From: Polytrichum commune
Taxonomy: Eukaryota > Streptophyta > Polytrichopsida > Polytrichales > Polytrichaceae
Assembly (NCBI GenBank): GCA_950295325.1
Contig: OX485803.1
Location: 22,382,001 to 22,446,000 of the forward strand
DNA length: 64,000 nucleotides
Reading direction: 5' to 3'
Both the position numbers and the translations under genes were made by a program. How positions within the stretch are numbered: position 1 is the first letter of the stretch; every line of letters begins with the position of its first letter. The notes under the pieces are model-generated. The model was not told the DNA's origin. It worked only from the letters and a program-made list of their open reading frames with translations, and did no database searches. This document shows positions 46,905-57,498 of the stretch, piece after piece.

Positions 46905-48400
46905 CAACATTTTTCTGTAATGAAAGCGATTTCAAAGTCCAAAAACCAAAAGGCTTTGGAATTAAAAAATACACCAAGATGGTGTTAAAAAAAAGGTTGA
47001 TTCCTAGAGTAAAGGAGTGCAAGGGCATGTATAAGATAAACATTCTATAATCAATTGTATCGTCCATTTGGAAGGTGGGGTTTTTGCGACATGTTAGGTA
47101 ACAATTGTGAATTTGTTGGCAGAGACATTTCAATGAAAATAAATGTGCTCATAAGTTATTGCCCACGTACGAATTGTCATAGCTCTTGCAACCTCCCTCA
47201 TGACACCTTCAGATGAGATTGTTTTTAAAGTCCACAAAGTCAAAGGCTTCTGAGACTAAAAATACATCAAGATGTTGTTAAAAAAAAGGTTGATCCCCTA
47301 GAGTAACGGAGTGTAGGTGCCTTAGTAAGATAGAAGTTATAATATCAACTAGATGGTCTAGTTGAAAAGTGTGGTTTTTGTGGCATGTCAGATAACAATT
47401 GTAAAGTTTTCGGCAGAGACATTTGTGTGAAACGGAGCGCGCTTATAAGTTATTGCCTACGTACATATTGTCAGGCTTCTTGCAACCTCCCTCATGACAC
47501 CTTCAAATAAGATTGTTTCTTAAAAGTCCACGACGTCAAAGGCTTTTGAGACTGAAAATACATCAAGATGGTGTTAAGAAAAGGGTTGATCCCTTAAAGT
47601 AACGGAGTGCATGGGCGTCACTGAGATAGAAGTTATAATATCAATTGGATGGTCCAGTTGAAAAGTGTGATTTTTTGTGACAGGTCAGATAACAATTGTA
47701 AAGTTGTTGGCAAAGTCATTTGTGTGAGAAGAAGTGTGCTTATAAGTTAATGCCCACGTACAAATTGTAAGGGCTCTTGCAACCTCTCTCAGGACACCTT
47801 CAAAATGAGATTGTTTTTAAAGCCCCCGAAGTCAAAAGTTTTTGAGATTGAAAATACATCAAGATGGTGTTAAAAAAACGTTGATCCCTTAAAGTAACGG
47901 AGTGCAAGGGCCTCGGTAAGATAGAAGTTTTAATATCAACTGGATGGTCCAGTTGGAGGGTGTGGTTTTTGTGACATGTCATATAACAATTGTAAAGTTG
48001 TTGGCAAAGACACATCTATGAAAAGAAACATGCTTATAAATCACTGCCTACAAGCAAATTGTCAGGGTTTCTTACAACCTCCCTCTTGGCACCTTCAAAA
48101 TGAGATTGTTTCTAAAGTCTCCAAAATCAAAGGCTTATGAGACTAAAAATACATCAAGATGGTGTTAAAAAGAGGTTGATCCCTTAGAATAACGGAGTGC
48201 ACGTGCCTTGGTAAGATAGAAGTTATAATATCAACTGGATGGTCCAGTTGAAAAAGTGTGGTTTCTTTTGTGACATGTCAGAACACAATTGTAAAGTTGT
48301 TGGCAGAGACATTTGTGTGAAACGAAGCGTGCTTGTAAGTTACTGCCCACGTACAAATTGTCAGGGTTTCTTGGAGCCTCCCTCTCAGCACCTTCAACTG
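46905..48400 (+). repeat. Tandem array of about five units, period about 295 bp
   Basis: The word TTAAAAAAAAGGTTGATYC recurs near 46984, 47277, 47573, 47868 and 48165, and CAATTGTAAAGTTGTTGGCA-GAGACA near 47100, 47395, 47690, 47984 and 48287. Each unit also has TTGCAACCTCCCTCATGACA-CCTTCA. The units are diverged by roughly a tenth by eye and each has stops in all frames I followed. The last unit breaks off at about 48390 into a Cys/His-rich frame. Confidence 0.85.
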
Positions 48401-48511
48401 CAAGTACATGGACTACAATGTCAGAAATGTGGCCATGTTGTGGATCATGATACGGAACATCCGGAACACCACCGCACGGCCAAGCCTTTTCAAAGTGAAG
48501 TGATGATGCTA

Positions 48512-48713
48512 CACTAAACTAGTCCTAACTAGTGTGGGTAGAAAATTAGCATGGGCCACACTAATTTTTCTTCTAGTCAAGGTAACATTCACGTGGGTCC
48601 ATGACCCCGAGTCTTCCCCCCTTCTTAGTCTTCATGAAGACTTCCAACCAATGCAGTTGTTAGCATGGACTGTATGAAATTGTTGTGGTCCACGATATTA
48701 GGACTACTTAGTG
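48512..48713. mobile_element. MITE family D, copy 2 (202 bp)
   Basis: Left end CACTAAACTAGTCCTAACTA-GTGTGGG; right end inward CACTAAGTAGTCCTAATATC. TA flanks it at 48510-48511 and 48714-48715. The interior shares GACCCCGAGTCTTCCCCC and CTTCATGAAGA with copy 1 but is about 150 bp shorter. Confidence 0.85.
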
Positions 48714-51700
48714 TACTTAATAGAGGTATGCGTAAAGTCTTGGCATCAAAGTTTTGGTGAGTTGGCTAAAACCTACTTCTTAATGTTCCCTCAAAAATGT
48801 GGGGTGGCAAGAGCAAGAGCATGGAGTTACGACTGATTTCAAAACAACTTTTAACACACACATTGAGCTAAATTAGCTTCTAATCTCTCAAAGGAGGGAT
48901 TGAAACCAAGGTTTCGTCCTTTTTTTGAGAAGGGAGTTTATGGATAACCCTAACAACGTGGCATCACTTTTCCAACAAAGCTCGTTAGTCCCAACTCCAT
49001 TAAAAACTGCACCTAATTTGGAAGACCCGTCTTCGAGCTTGGGTACAATCACGACTCCAAAAGTAAGGTGAAATAAATAATTCTGACCCTGAGGCTCTTG
49101 GACTTGGACCCTAACATAAATCCACCTTTAAGGTCGCTAGACCAATTACATGGGGTGAATGATGTCTAGTGAAATCATGCCCCCCCTAGGCGTGTGATTG
49201 ATTCAGTCCATGTATGAGTCCATTGTGTTAGTTTGGGGTCTCTAATGCTATTTTTATACTTCAATCATATATAGATTCATGTGGTATAATGTAGTTGACT
49301 AATTGTTCACCTTACGTTATAAGATAGGTGGGGCTCCAACTCAAAAGAGCAAGACTTCTAGCCCTAGCCAAACAACTTTGGCTAAAGTGATTTGAACCGA
49401 TTTGATGCAAGTTTGGGGGTGGTGCACAAAAGACGTGCACTACACCATCATCCTACTTTCACCTTGTTGCCTATGACATGTGCTGAAATTTGGCAAGTCC
49501 TAAGCGTGTACGAGGCCTGAAATAGGCAGATGGTAACATGAGGTGGTTCAGAATGTAGATGGTAGTGTAATTGAGCTCCTAGACGCTTATGAAACCCAAA
49601 CTTGACACAGAAAAAGGAGTTTTTGTGGGTTTTCCTAATCGAATTTGAGTTACATTTTTTGACTTGCTAGAGTGTGAGGTACCATAACATTTGAGATAGT
49701 TAATTTTTTGTTTTGAAATTATACCATAATCGTGTCAAACCGATTTTGAAATGCACACCAATTGGGTTGCGGCCTCGTATTCATGAATGGGCCTTGGTCA
49801 CGTGTCCCATGCCCATATGTTATTGGCCAAGGGAAAGTATATTCTTTCCCCTCAATACAATTATTCTTTTTTTCACAAAAAAACGTGAATATTTATTGTA
49901 TTATGTGGGCCATGTCAAGCCTATTGGGATGTTAGTACATGCATCTAACGGACGTGCCCCCTAAAAGAATGCCTTTCTCTAGCAATGTCCAATTTATATA
50001 GCAAGGCTTCTAGGGGGATTTTTATATTAAAAAAACATCTAAAAGATGTATTCATTGTTTGGAAATTGCATAGGCCACCTAATGGTGTATTTGCTTGGCT
50101 CACTTGGTGCTTGTAAGGTATGCACCTCTATAAGAAACTTCTCGTATTTTGGAAACACCTCATCACTTATTGCTTATTGTATTCCACTTGAAAATGTTCA
50201 TACGATTGAAAATTGTTGAGGTACGTCACCCGCAAGACTTGAACATCTATATTGTTATATTTAATATTCTCAATTACCAAATGTGGAGATAAACATCGTT
50301 AAAGTTTTATGAATTGATACGGTGGCTTTCAAGGTCATTTCGGAGAGGCCAATGGGTAGGCATTCATTGTGTAATCTTTGTATGATTTTGTTAATTCTTG
50401 ATGATATGAAGGGCACAATGTACACCTTTTATCAAGTCTTAAAATCATTCTTTTAGTATTTATGAGTGTGAGACTTTATGTAGTATATCATCTTATGTTG
50501 AAAATAATCATACGCAAACTTTGTTAAACTACTTTATTAAGTATGTATTTACATCCAAAGACACCCCAATCGTGTACTCGAACCCAACATTTCAACTATA
50601 TTAAGTTATTCAAACAATTAAATAAGTTCATCTATTATGAGTTCATATATGAGCTCGCAACTTTGATCCAAGTAAAGCGTCCTTCATTCACGCCAACATG
50701 TGTGGTTGGCATTCTCTCTCTCTCTTCCTTCTTCAACCAATTAATAAGGCACTAAGTGATTGAGTTAATTTGAAATAGGGTCACTTTTGACATAATATAA
50801 CTAGTAATAAGGCTATGTAACTAGTACACAAACTTTTAAGGATGTTGAAGCCTAAGTAGCTCTTAGGTGTTGTGTTCTAGTTCAAGCATGGAGGCCATCC
50901 AATTTTGGTCTTATTCTTCACAAGAAACTAGCAATTTTGTCATGTGTAGCTAATGGTCCAATGTCTACCAATAAACTTTAGGTTTTAAATGTATCCTTCA
51001 CCTTACAAGATGTGTTGATCATGTAATGATACTCCATCATCACAATAGACATTCTATTGTAGTAGAGACTAAATCCAAATCATATCAATGGAGTTTTAGA
51101 ACCATAATGAGTTCAAATACAAAAGTTGATGTTTGTTGGTCCTTGTACCGTGTGTATTGAGCTATAGAGGTTGATAATTTATAGAATGTAGCACTTTCAA
51201 TCATCATAAGATGCAAATCGAGAACAATCCTACATTGTGTGTGTCTTGTGTGGTCACTCTTCTTCACCGAATGCCTGTATTTGAGTGGCATATGGTGATG
51301 CTTGTAGTTGAGAAAAGACACCAAAACGACACATGTTGTAATGAGATTGGAGTATGTGCTCAAACTATAGTTATCATTATAAAATCAATAAATAACACAT
51401 TTGCAAGGACATGTGTGATGAATAAACACTTGAGAATTAAATCTTACGTTTTGATACCTTTTGCATATTAACTTTGATTTTGAAATTTAAATAATAATTT
51501 ATGTGATTCACAATTTCTAACTAAATGAGGTAATTCCCAATTCAATCCAGTAAACACATGTCTTTTGATGTTGGAAGTGCTTAGAATAAGGCCACACACC
51601 TCATATTGATGTTTGCTTTAGATTTGTGAACTACATGCCTTATAGTTCCCCCATTTTATAGGTATCGGAAGCATTGTCAAAACTAAACCAACCCACCCAC

Positions 51701-52785
51701 CACCCACCACCCACCATCCTCCATCCGCGTTTCACCACTTACCTCAATCACACACTTGATGGGTGTAAGGAAATTATTTTATGACCAAGTTCTCTTCTAC
51801 GACAAACCCATAATGCACTTCTTGTTGATTGGTTGTTTAGATGATGGAAACATTGGAACATTGCCATGTCTCAAAGACCTAATAAATGAAGTGTCCTTGC
51901 CTTGATTACACGGACCGATAATGGAACTCCATGATGGCAACATGTGAATCTCATTGACAATGGCGGGGGTGGGTGGGTGGGAGACGATGGCTCGAACACA
52001 CGCCATGAATGAAGAAGTGGAGAATCGGAGTGATGAGTATAGTGATAATCTATGGAGAATATGTAAGCATCCCATCACAAATGCACGACAACCCTATATT
52101 GACAACCATTGAAGTCCGCGGCCTTTTTGTGCACACATCTAATTCACACGTACAATTTTTGATCTTGGCATTAGATTGGAAATTGGCTCACTTGGTTAAC
52201 AATTGCAAATCATCATTTAAAGTTTTAGATTGGAGTTGAGATGTAAAATCCATACGAAGTTAAGTGTTCCATTATTTTCTTACTGTTTGTTTCTTTTCTC
52301 TTTCCTCTTTTCAAAGGATTGGATAGGCTCTTTTAAAACTTAACAACAATGTGTACATTTTTAGGAGGTCATCTGATCTTATTGTGACACATGTCTTTTT
52401 TTTGTGTCCGTTCTTAACTACAAGCCTTGGATATGTGTCTATACATCATAATTTTTTCAAGGATGATTTGGCTCGACGTTGTTTACATAACACCATTCAT
52501 TGTTAATGTTCACCTTAAATAACCTACCATGCAACCGTCATCTTTGACCATTTTGAAGAAATAAACACATTGTAGAAGACGAGGCAAACTTTCTGTTGGA
52601 GTGTCCCCTATATAACATCATTAGAAGTAAGTTTTAATCACTATTTCAGGATGTAGTATCAAGGAGCCTCAAGTCTTCCTTTCAATCAGACCATCAAGTC
52701 GACACTGGCCTCTACCTCACGGAGGTTACTGCACTCCACCACTCCAAAGAATTAGATGGTTTGACACCATCCTTGTGTACTTTAA
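48714..52785. other. Intergenic, no gene seen
   Basis: AT-rich DNA without recognisable genes. 48770-48920 resembles 40980-41130 (GGCAAGAG, AGGAGTT/TGGAGTT, TGAGCTAA words). 51520-51610 carries the GAGGTAATTCCCAATTCAAT repeat. A CCCACC-rich stretch lies at 51691-51720. Confidence 0.4.
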
Positions 52786-53127
52786 GGGCCACTTTACACA
52801 CAAGACTAAAGGCCAACGACCATTGCATTGTAAGATCTCTCATTGGTCGAAAAGGTAGAGACCATCCAAGTTCACTTCACACAAGAAGGTGAAGGCCCAA
52901 GGACCCCGAGAAATCATCATGAACGAAAAAATCTACATGGATTCCTACATGGCTTACTATAAACAATGTTTCGTGTGTTGCCGGAATTTGCATCAAGCCC
53001 ACCTCCAAGAGGTAATAGACCTGGTGCAAATTTCGACACACCATGCGAGTGATACAACCTTTGGATGAGAATCAATGACCCTCGCAATCACATGGTCACA
53101 ACCCTTGGCCCGTGCTTGAAGGGGCCC
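52786..53127. mobile_element. Tourist-like MITE, copy 2 (342 bp)
   Basis: Left end GGGCCACTTTACACACAAGA; right end inward GGGCCCCTTCAAGCACGGGC. It is flanked by TAA on the left and TTA on the right, both of the TWA type. The interior shares TCTACATGGATTCCTACATG with the copy at 12.5 kb. Confidence 0.75.
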
Positions 53128-53224
53128 TTAGTCCCATAAACCTCTTGACTTCCCATACTTAAAAAATCAATTTCATTCCACTTGAAGCCTCTTGGTGTTA
53201 CATATGCCATAATTCAATCCACTC

Positions 53225-53850
53225 CACCTAACTTAATTCAGGTGCAAACCAATGAACGGGGAAAACCAACCGCTAGTTATAGATGAACCGGGCCTTGGCT
53301 TGGTGGTTAGGGCTCATGGCCCCCAATGAGGAGGTTGTGAGTTCTATTCCCCATGCCGGCGTGGTGCTCACCACCTTAGTCCACCCAACTATGGTGGGGG
53401 GTCCTTGGACCTTGTTGTATGGGTACCTCAAAGCCCTTTGGGGGGATACCATGTCCGGTATCTTCAAGGCACTAGTGGCTAGCTAGGAACTAGTATAGTG
53501 TGTCACTATAGTGTCCATCCTCGAAAGGGGAGAGTAGTATTTGTCCCAATGTCCCCTTGTCCAGTGGGCATCGGGTCATTGGCATTACGAACGGACACTT
53601 TATTCACGCCGGCCCCTTGCTTGAAAGGCGTTGGAGTTTCTATCTATCTATCTGAACCGGTGAGTTTGAGAAGTAACCGGTTGTGTTCAAGAAATAACCG
53701 GTTGAAGTGCAAGACTTCATGGAAATCACCAATCATTTTAGAAGAATCTATGGAATATACCTCAAATTAATATAGAAAACCGAAAGATCACAACATGTAA
53801 TCGACCGGACTTGGGAACACATGGATTTGGCCAATTATATCCCAAAATCT
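53225..53850 (+). repeat. ACCGGTT repeat family J, copy 5, interrupted by a SINE
   Basis: Starts CCAATGAACGGGGAAAACCA-ACCGCTAGTTATAGATGAACC, is interrupted at 53292-53652, and resumes GGTGAGTTTGAGAAGTAACC-GGTTG, ATCTATGGAATATACCTC, AATCTTCCGGACAACGG. No MITE A is present. Confidence 0.8.
53292..53652 (+). mobile_element. tRNA-derived SINE (361 bp) with 8-bp target duplication
   Basis: The head has a Pol III A-box-like TTGGCTTGGTGG at 53296-53306 and B-box-like GTTCTATTCC at 53341-53350, spaced as in tRNA. The 3' end is a short TATC repeat (TATCTATCTATC). The duplication TGAACCGG lies at 53284-53291 and 53653-53660, and the uninterrupted site TGAACCGGTTGA exists at about 37321. Short open frames across it are incidental. 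Confidence 0.88.
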
Positions 53851-55185
53851 TCCGGACAACGGTGCCAACGGACAAATAATGAGGACGGGAACGGGACCGT
53901 GAGTGCACATGTCTTTTGACTCGTTGGCGAAAATTGAATCATGCTTGGAGACGGTGGGGTCTACACCCTACTTTGGTCGTTCGGATAGGAGAATCATCAT
54001 ACAAAACAAGCATACATAGTAGGAGCCGCAATATAATATTCCTTCAACGAGGGAAAAGGGCAATTAGGTGGAGTCTATAATAATAATAATAATTGAGGCT
54101 AGTAGATTAAGATTAGCAACGGTGTAGGAGAAAGGGGCCGGGGTAGGTGCAAGCCCTCATAAAGGCCCAAAGGCACAGGTGGAATTATTGGTGCCCTACT
54201 CCCATTCCCTATCATTACACCATGGATGAAGCACGGATGAATGTGGGGGGGGGGGGGGGGCTCCTATCGATTCTTCTTAGTTGTCACGGAACAACCACCT
54301 TCATTGAATGTGTTTGAGAGCATCGTCATTAACGGAAAAATGATCAAGAAGCGAGGTTCTCGAAAGACGATGATGTCTACAAAAGAATGTTCTAAGTGCA
54401 TCATGTTAATGTTCCATGTGAAGGGAGCATGTGGTACACTATTTTTGACATTATATGTGGGAGTAAGAACGAGTGTTGGCTAGGAAACGATGCATATATG
54501 CATTGTGATTCAAGGGATCGTTATCCGAAGCCAAGTGCATCAAACTCGGATGTTATATGTGTGTGTGTGTGTGTTTTTGGTTTGTTTGGAATTACTCGAT
54601 GCTAGAGCATTCTACTCACAAAATAGTTTTCATCGTCATGTTTTTGTTATGGTCTCTCTAAATCGCTCATGTCTACCTATTTTTGTTGTGTTTGTAGAAA
54701 ATGTGCATCATTTGTGAAAATAATGAAAGATTAGAAAAAAGAAAGTGATACTACATAATTCTGAATCGTAGTCCACAATAAGGTAGGTGTGTGGCCCCTT
54801 CCTAATTGGACACTTGTATGTGTGTGGTATATTGGATTTAAGAAGACATTTGTTATGATCAAATTGGACTACAAGTTTGAACTATGTGGGCCATTTTAGG
54901 TTCAATGGTTAATATAATTCGGAGGGTCTACATGTTCATGTAAAAGTCATGATTTTTTCACTTTTGCGCCATGTCGTCTCAATGGCCTAGTAATTGTATA
55001 ATAAAAAGCATGGTAATGTTTGCATCTAAAATCCAATTATGAAATGACAAAAATTGTGATTTGTAAAAAGAGTGACTTTAGAAAAGAGAGGAAGGATACT
55101 CACCTAAGCAAATCAAACCCTTCGTCACGTGAAGTGAATAACTTTTGCATATGAACTCCAATATAGAACTTGAAATGAAAATGTT

Positions 55186-55189
<4 letters not shown>
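53851..55189. other. Intergenic, no gene seen
   Basis: Contains 16 G at 54245-54260, a GT microsatellite at about 54557-54574, an ATA repeat near 54081-54095 and a K-like piece near 54800-54890. No gene is seen. Confidence 0.4.

Positions 55190-55240
<51 letters not shown>
55190..55240 (+). repeat. GA microsatellite, about 25 units
   Basis: Uninterrupted GA repeat of about 51 bp. It is the longest perfect dinucleotide tract in the window. Confidence 0.98.
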
Positions 55241-55242
<2 letters not shown>

Positions 55243-56268
55243 CTAGTGTTGGTGTGAATGAGGGATGCTTCACCTTGATCATAGTTGTGTTGTGTGATTT
55301 GCAATTGCTATTTGGACAAGACAATTTTTGATTTTACCAACAATCAAAGTTATACGTGGAGTAAAAAGTACCCATAATAGGACTACATACATAAGTAGCA
55401 ATCATGAATCACAAATGGTGTCATTTCAAGTTTAGAAATTGGAGTGTATGTGCAAAAGTTACAAGAAGTGAAAATGAAGACTCTCTATGTCCTCAAGTAA
55501 TGATGGTGGAAACCCCAATCGTGTTCACTACTAGAATTTGAACACACGCCTAGTTCAATTCCCATTGTGAAACATGTCTTTTGACGGCCGTTCATAATTG
55601 CAAGCCTTGCCATATACCACTCACATGTTGGCAATTGATTGTGAAGAGTGACCACATAAGGGGCAGCCTAAACCGCCAGGCCTTAACCCGAAATTTGTGG
55701 GGACCATGAGGTTAAGCAACCTAAGGTCGGAATAGTGCTCATATGGGCGACCTCCCTAAAGCTTGATTAGTGGGGTTATCCAAGTGAGCCAAATATTTTA
55801 ATCAACCATGCGTAATAGCGTCGCTTACCCTATTATGAGGCATGTGCTTGGTTACACTAATAATCAACACCTTCACCATGAGAGTGTCACCTTGTGACAC
55901 TTGGCATCCAATACCAATATCTCGGGGATGAGTATGTTCAACAATGTTACGAGATGTATGCCTATGTTGCACAATGGTCTATGAGTTGATTATAGTGTAC
56001 ATAAAATAACACTTGGCATTAGTATGCTCGAGAATGTATTTTTCTTGCATACTAGAATGTAAACACATGACACTTGTCACCAATATGCTCAATCAATATC
56101 CTCCCCTTGCATATGAAAACGCAAAATTACCATTTCAAGTATCCCAATGTACTACACAAAATCTCATAATTTAAATTAAATTTTTCATTTATAAAAGCTA
56201 CTCATGCTAATAAATAACATCATATTGGCACATAGCAGATGTGACACTTTGAGACCTCTAAGCATCTA

Positions 56269-56640
56269 CATTAAATATGATATTTTAGTGTCACCGATTC
56301 TAACTGTCTTGCCCAATACTAATTGTAAACCACAGTATAGTGTCACCAACACTGATTGTTCACCCAACATTATTTGTCATTCCTTGTAAATTTTTTTTAG
56401 GGGATTATAAAGTTACAGTGTTGCAATTACTGTCACTTACCAAGTGATTTTTCATCCAAATTTCAATCATCCACGACAATACTTCATCACAAGTTGTTGA
56501 CAAGAGAAGGTAGGGTTTTGGCTAGTGGATGAACCATCATCCATGACCATATTTGCTCACTCATTCGTAAGAAGTGTTCATCCGGAAAGTTACTAGTGAC
56601 ATTAATAAACACCATAGGACACTAAATATCATGTTTAGTG
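56269..56640 (-). mobile_element. MITE family E, copy 4 (372 bp, inverted)
   Basis: Ends CATTAAATATGATATTTTAG-TGTC and, inward from the right, CACTAAACATGATATTTAGT-GTCC, with TA at 56267-56268 and 56641-56642. The conserved block is inverted: GAGAAGGTAGGGTTTTGGCT and GTGGATGAACCATCATCCAT. Confidence 0.88.
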
Positions 56641-56642
56641 TA

Positions 56643-57498
56643 GTTTAGGCCCTTGGCAAATAGCGCTGTGCTAAAAAGCGAAGAGGAGTTAATAGCTGAG
56701 AAGCGAGGGTGCAGGGCAACTCACGTAATCAATTCGCTCGTGCCATCACCAGACCGAAGACCAAGACCTAGCTATGGAGTTTCCTCGGCAAACGGACACC
56801 AAAAGAAGCTCGGAGAAGACTTCCGGAGGCAGCAAACGCAAACTTGCGAAGCAGCATTGAGGCAAGGCTTCCCTGGAAATGCATCTTTTAGCTTACAACG
56901 CAACAGGGGAACAAGGTAACAAGAAGGGAGGCAGCGCAGTAGGCCCCAGGAGGCTGCTTCCTCATTGCTCCGTGCATCCTCCACGGCGGCGATCCTAGGG
57001 GATCCCTACCACGCGCATTCGGCTCCTCTAGGCGAAGATTCGACGCAATTTGGTGCATGATCGCCTCGAAACCAGGCTAAGCAAGCGAGGAAGGAGCGGC
57101 GGTCTCCGGAGAGGGGAGGAGAGGGGAGGAGAGCACGGGGCTTAGATGTGGCGTTACGAAGGGTGTGGATGCATGTGGCGGCCGTTTCGGAGACAACAAG
57201 GAGCTGATCGTAGGCGTGGAGATTATTGGATTAGATAGCGGTGGCGGTGCCTAGTGTACCGCTTGGGATGGGGGAGGAGAGGATGGGCGCGATGTTTCTT
57301 GAGGCGGATGATGTGGTCTCGATGATTGGTGAAATGTATGTTATGTGATTATGGTTGGTGAGATGAGGAGAGTTTTCAGCTAGTAGGCGGTTCTTTATTG
57401 AGTGAGAAGGAGAGGGTGGGATGTCCAAGAAAAGAACCGGAGAGGAGTGATGGAGCAGCGGAGGAATGTAGAAGAGTAGGCTGTTTTGGTACGGAAGG
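56643..57498 (+). promoter_or_regulatory. Promoter and leader region of the START-domain gene
   Basis: Base composition shifts from AT-rich to markedly more GC and CpG (for example GCGGCGATCC, GTGGCGGCCGTTTCGG). This fits the promoter and leader of the gene starting at 57499. A short direct repeat GGAGAGGGGAGGAGAGGGGA lies near 57110. Open frames here on both strands show no domain. I cannot place a TATA box or start site. Confidence 0.45.

Noticed and set aside
46858-48015. Repeat protein encoded on the minus strand of the 295-bp array
   Set aside because: Similar short frames (MCLCQQ...) appear in two units because the units are homologous, but other units have stops and frameshifts, so there is no continuous repeat protein.
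4856-48400. CRISPR-like array
   Set aside because: The regularly spaced repeats are head-to-tail minisatellite or tandem units without unique spacers, in a plant nuclear context.
53283-53486. 67-codon gene in the SINE
   Set aside because: The frame runs across the tRNA-like head and body of a SINE, starting in the flanking repeat.
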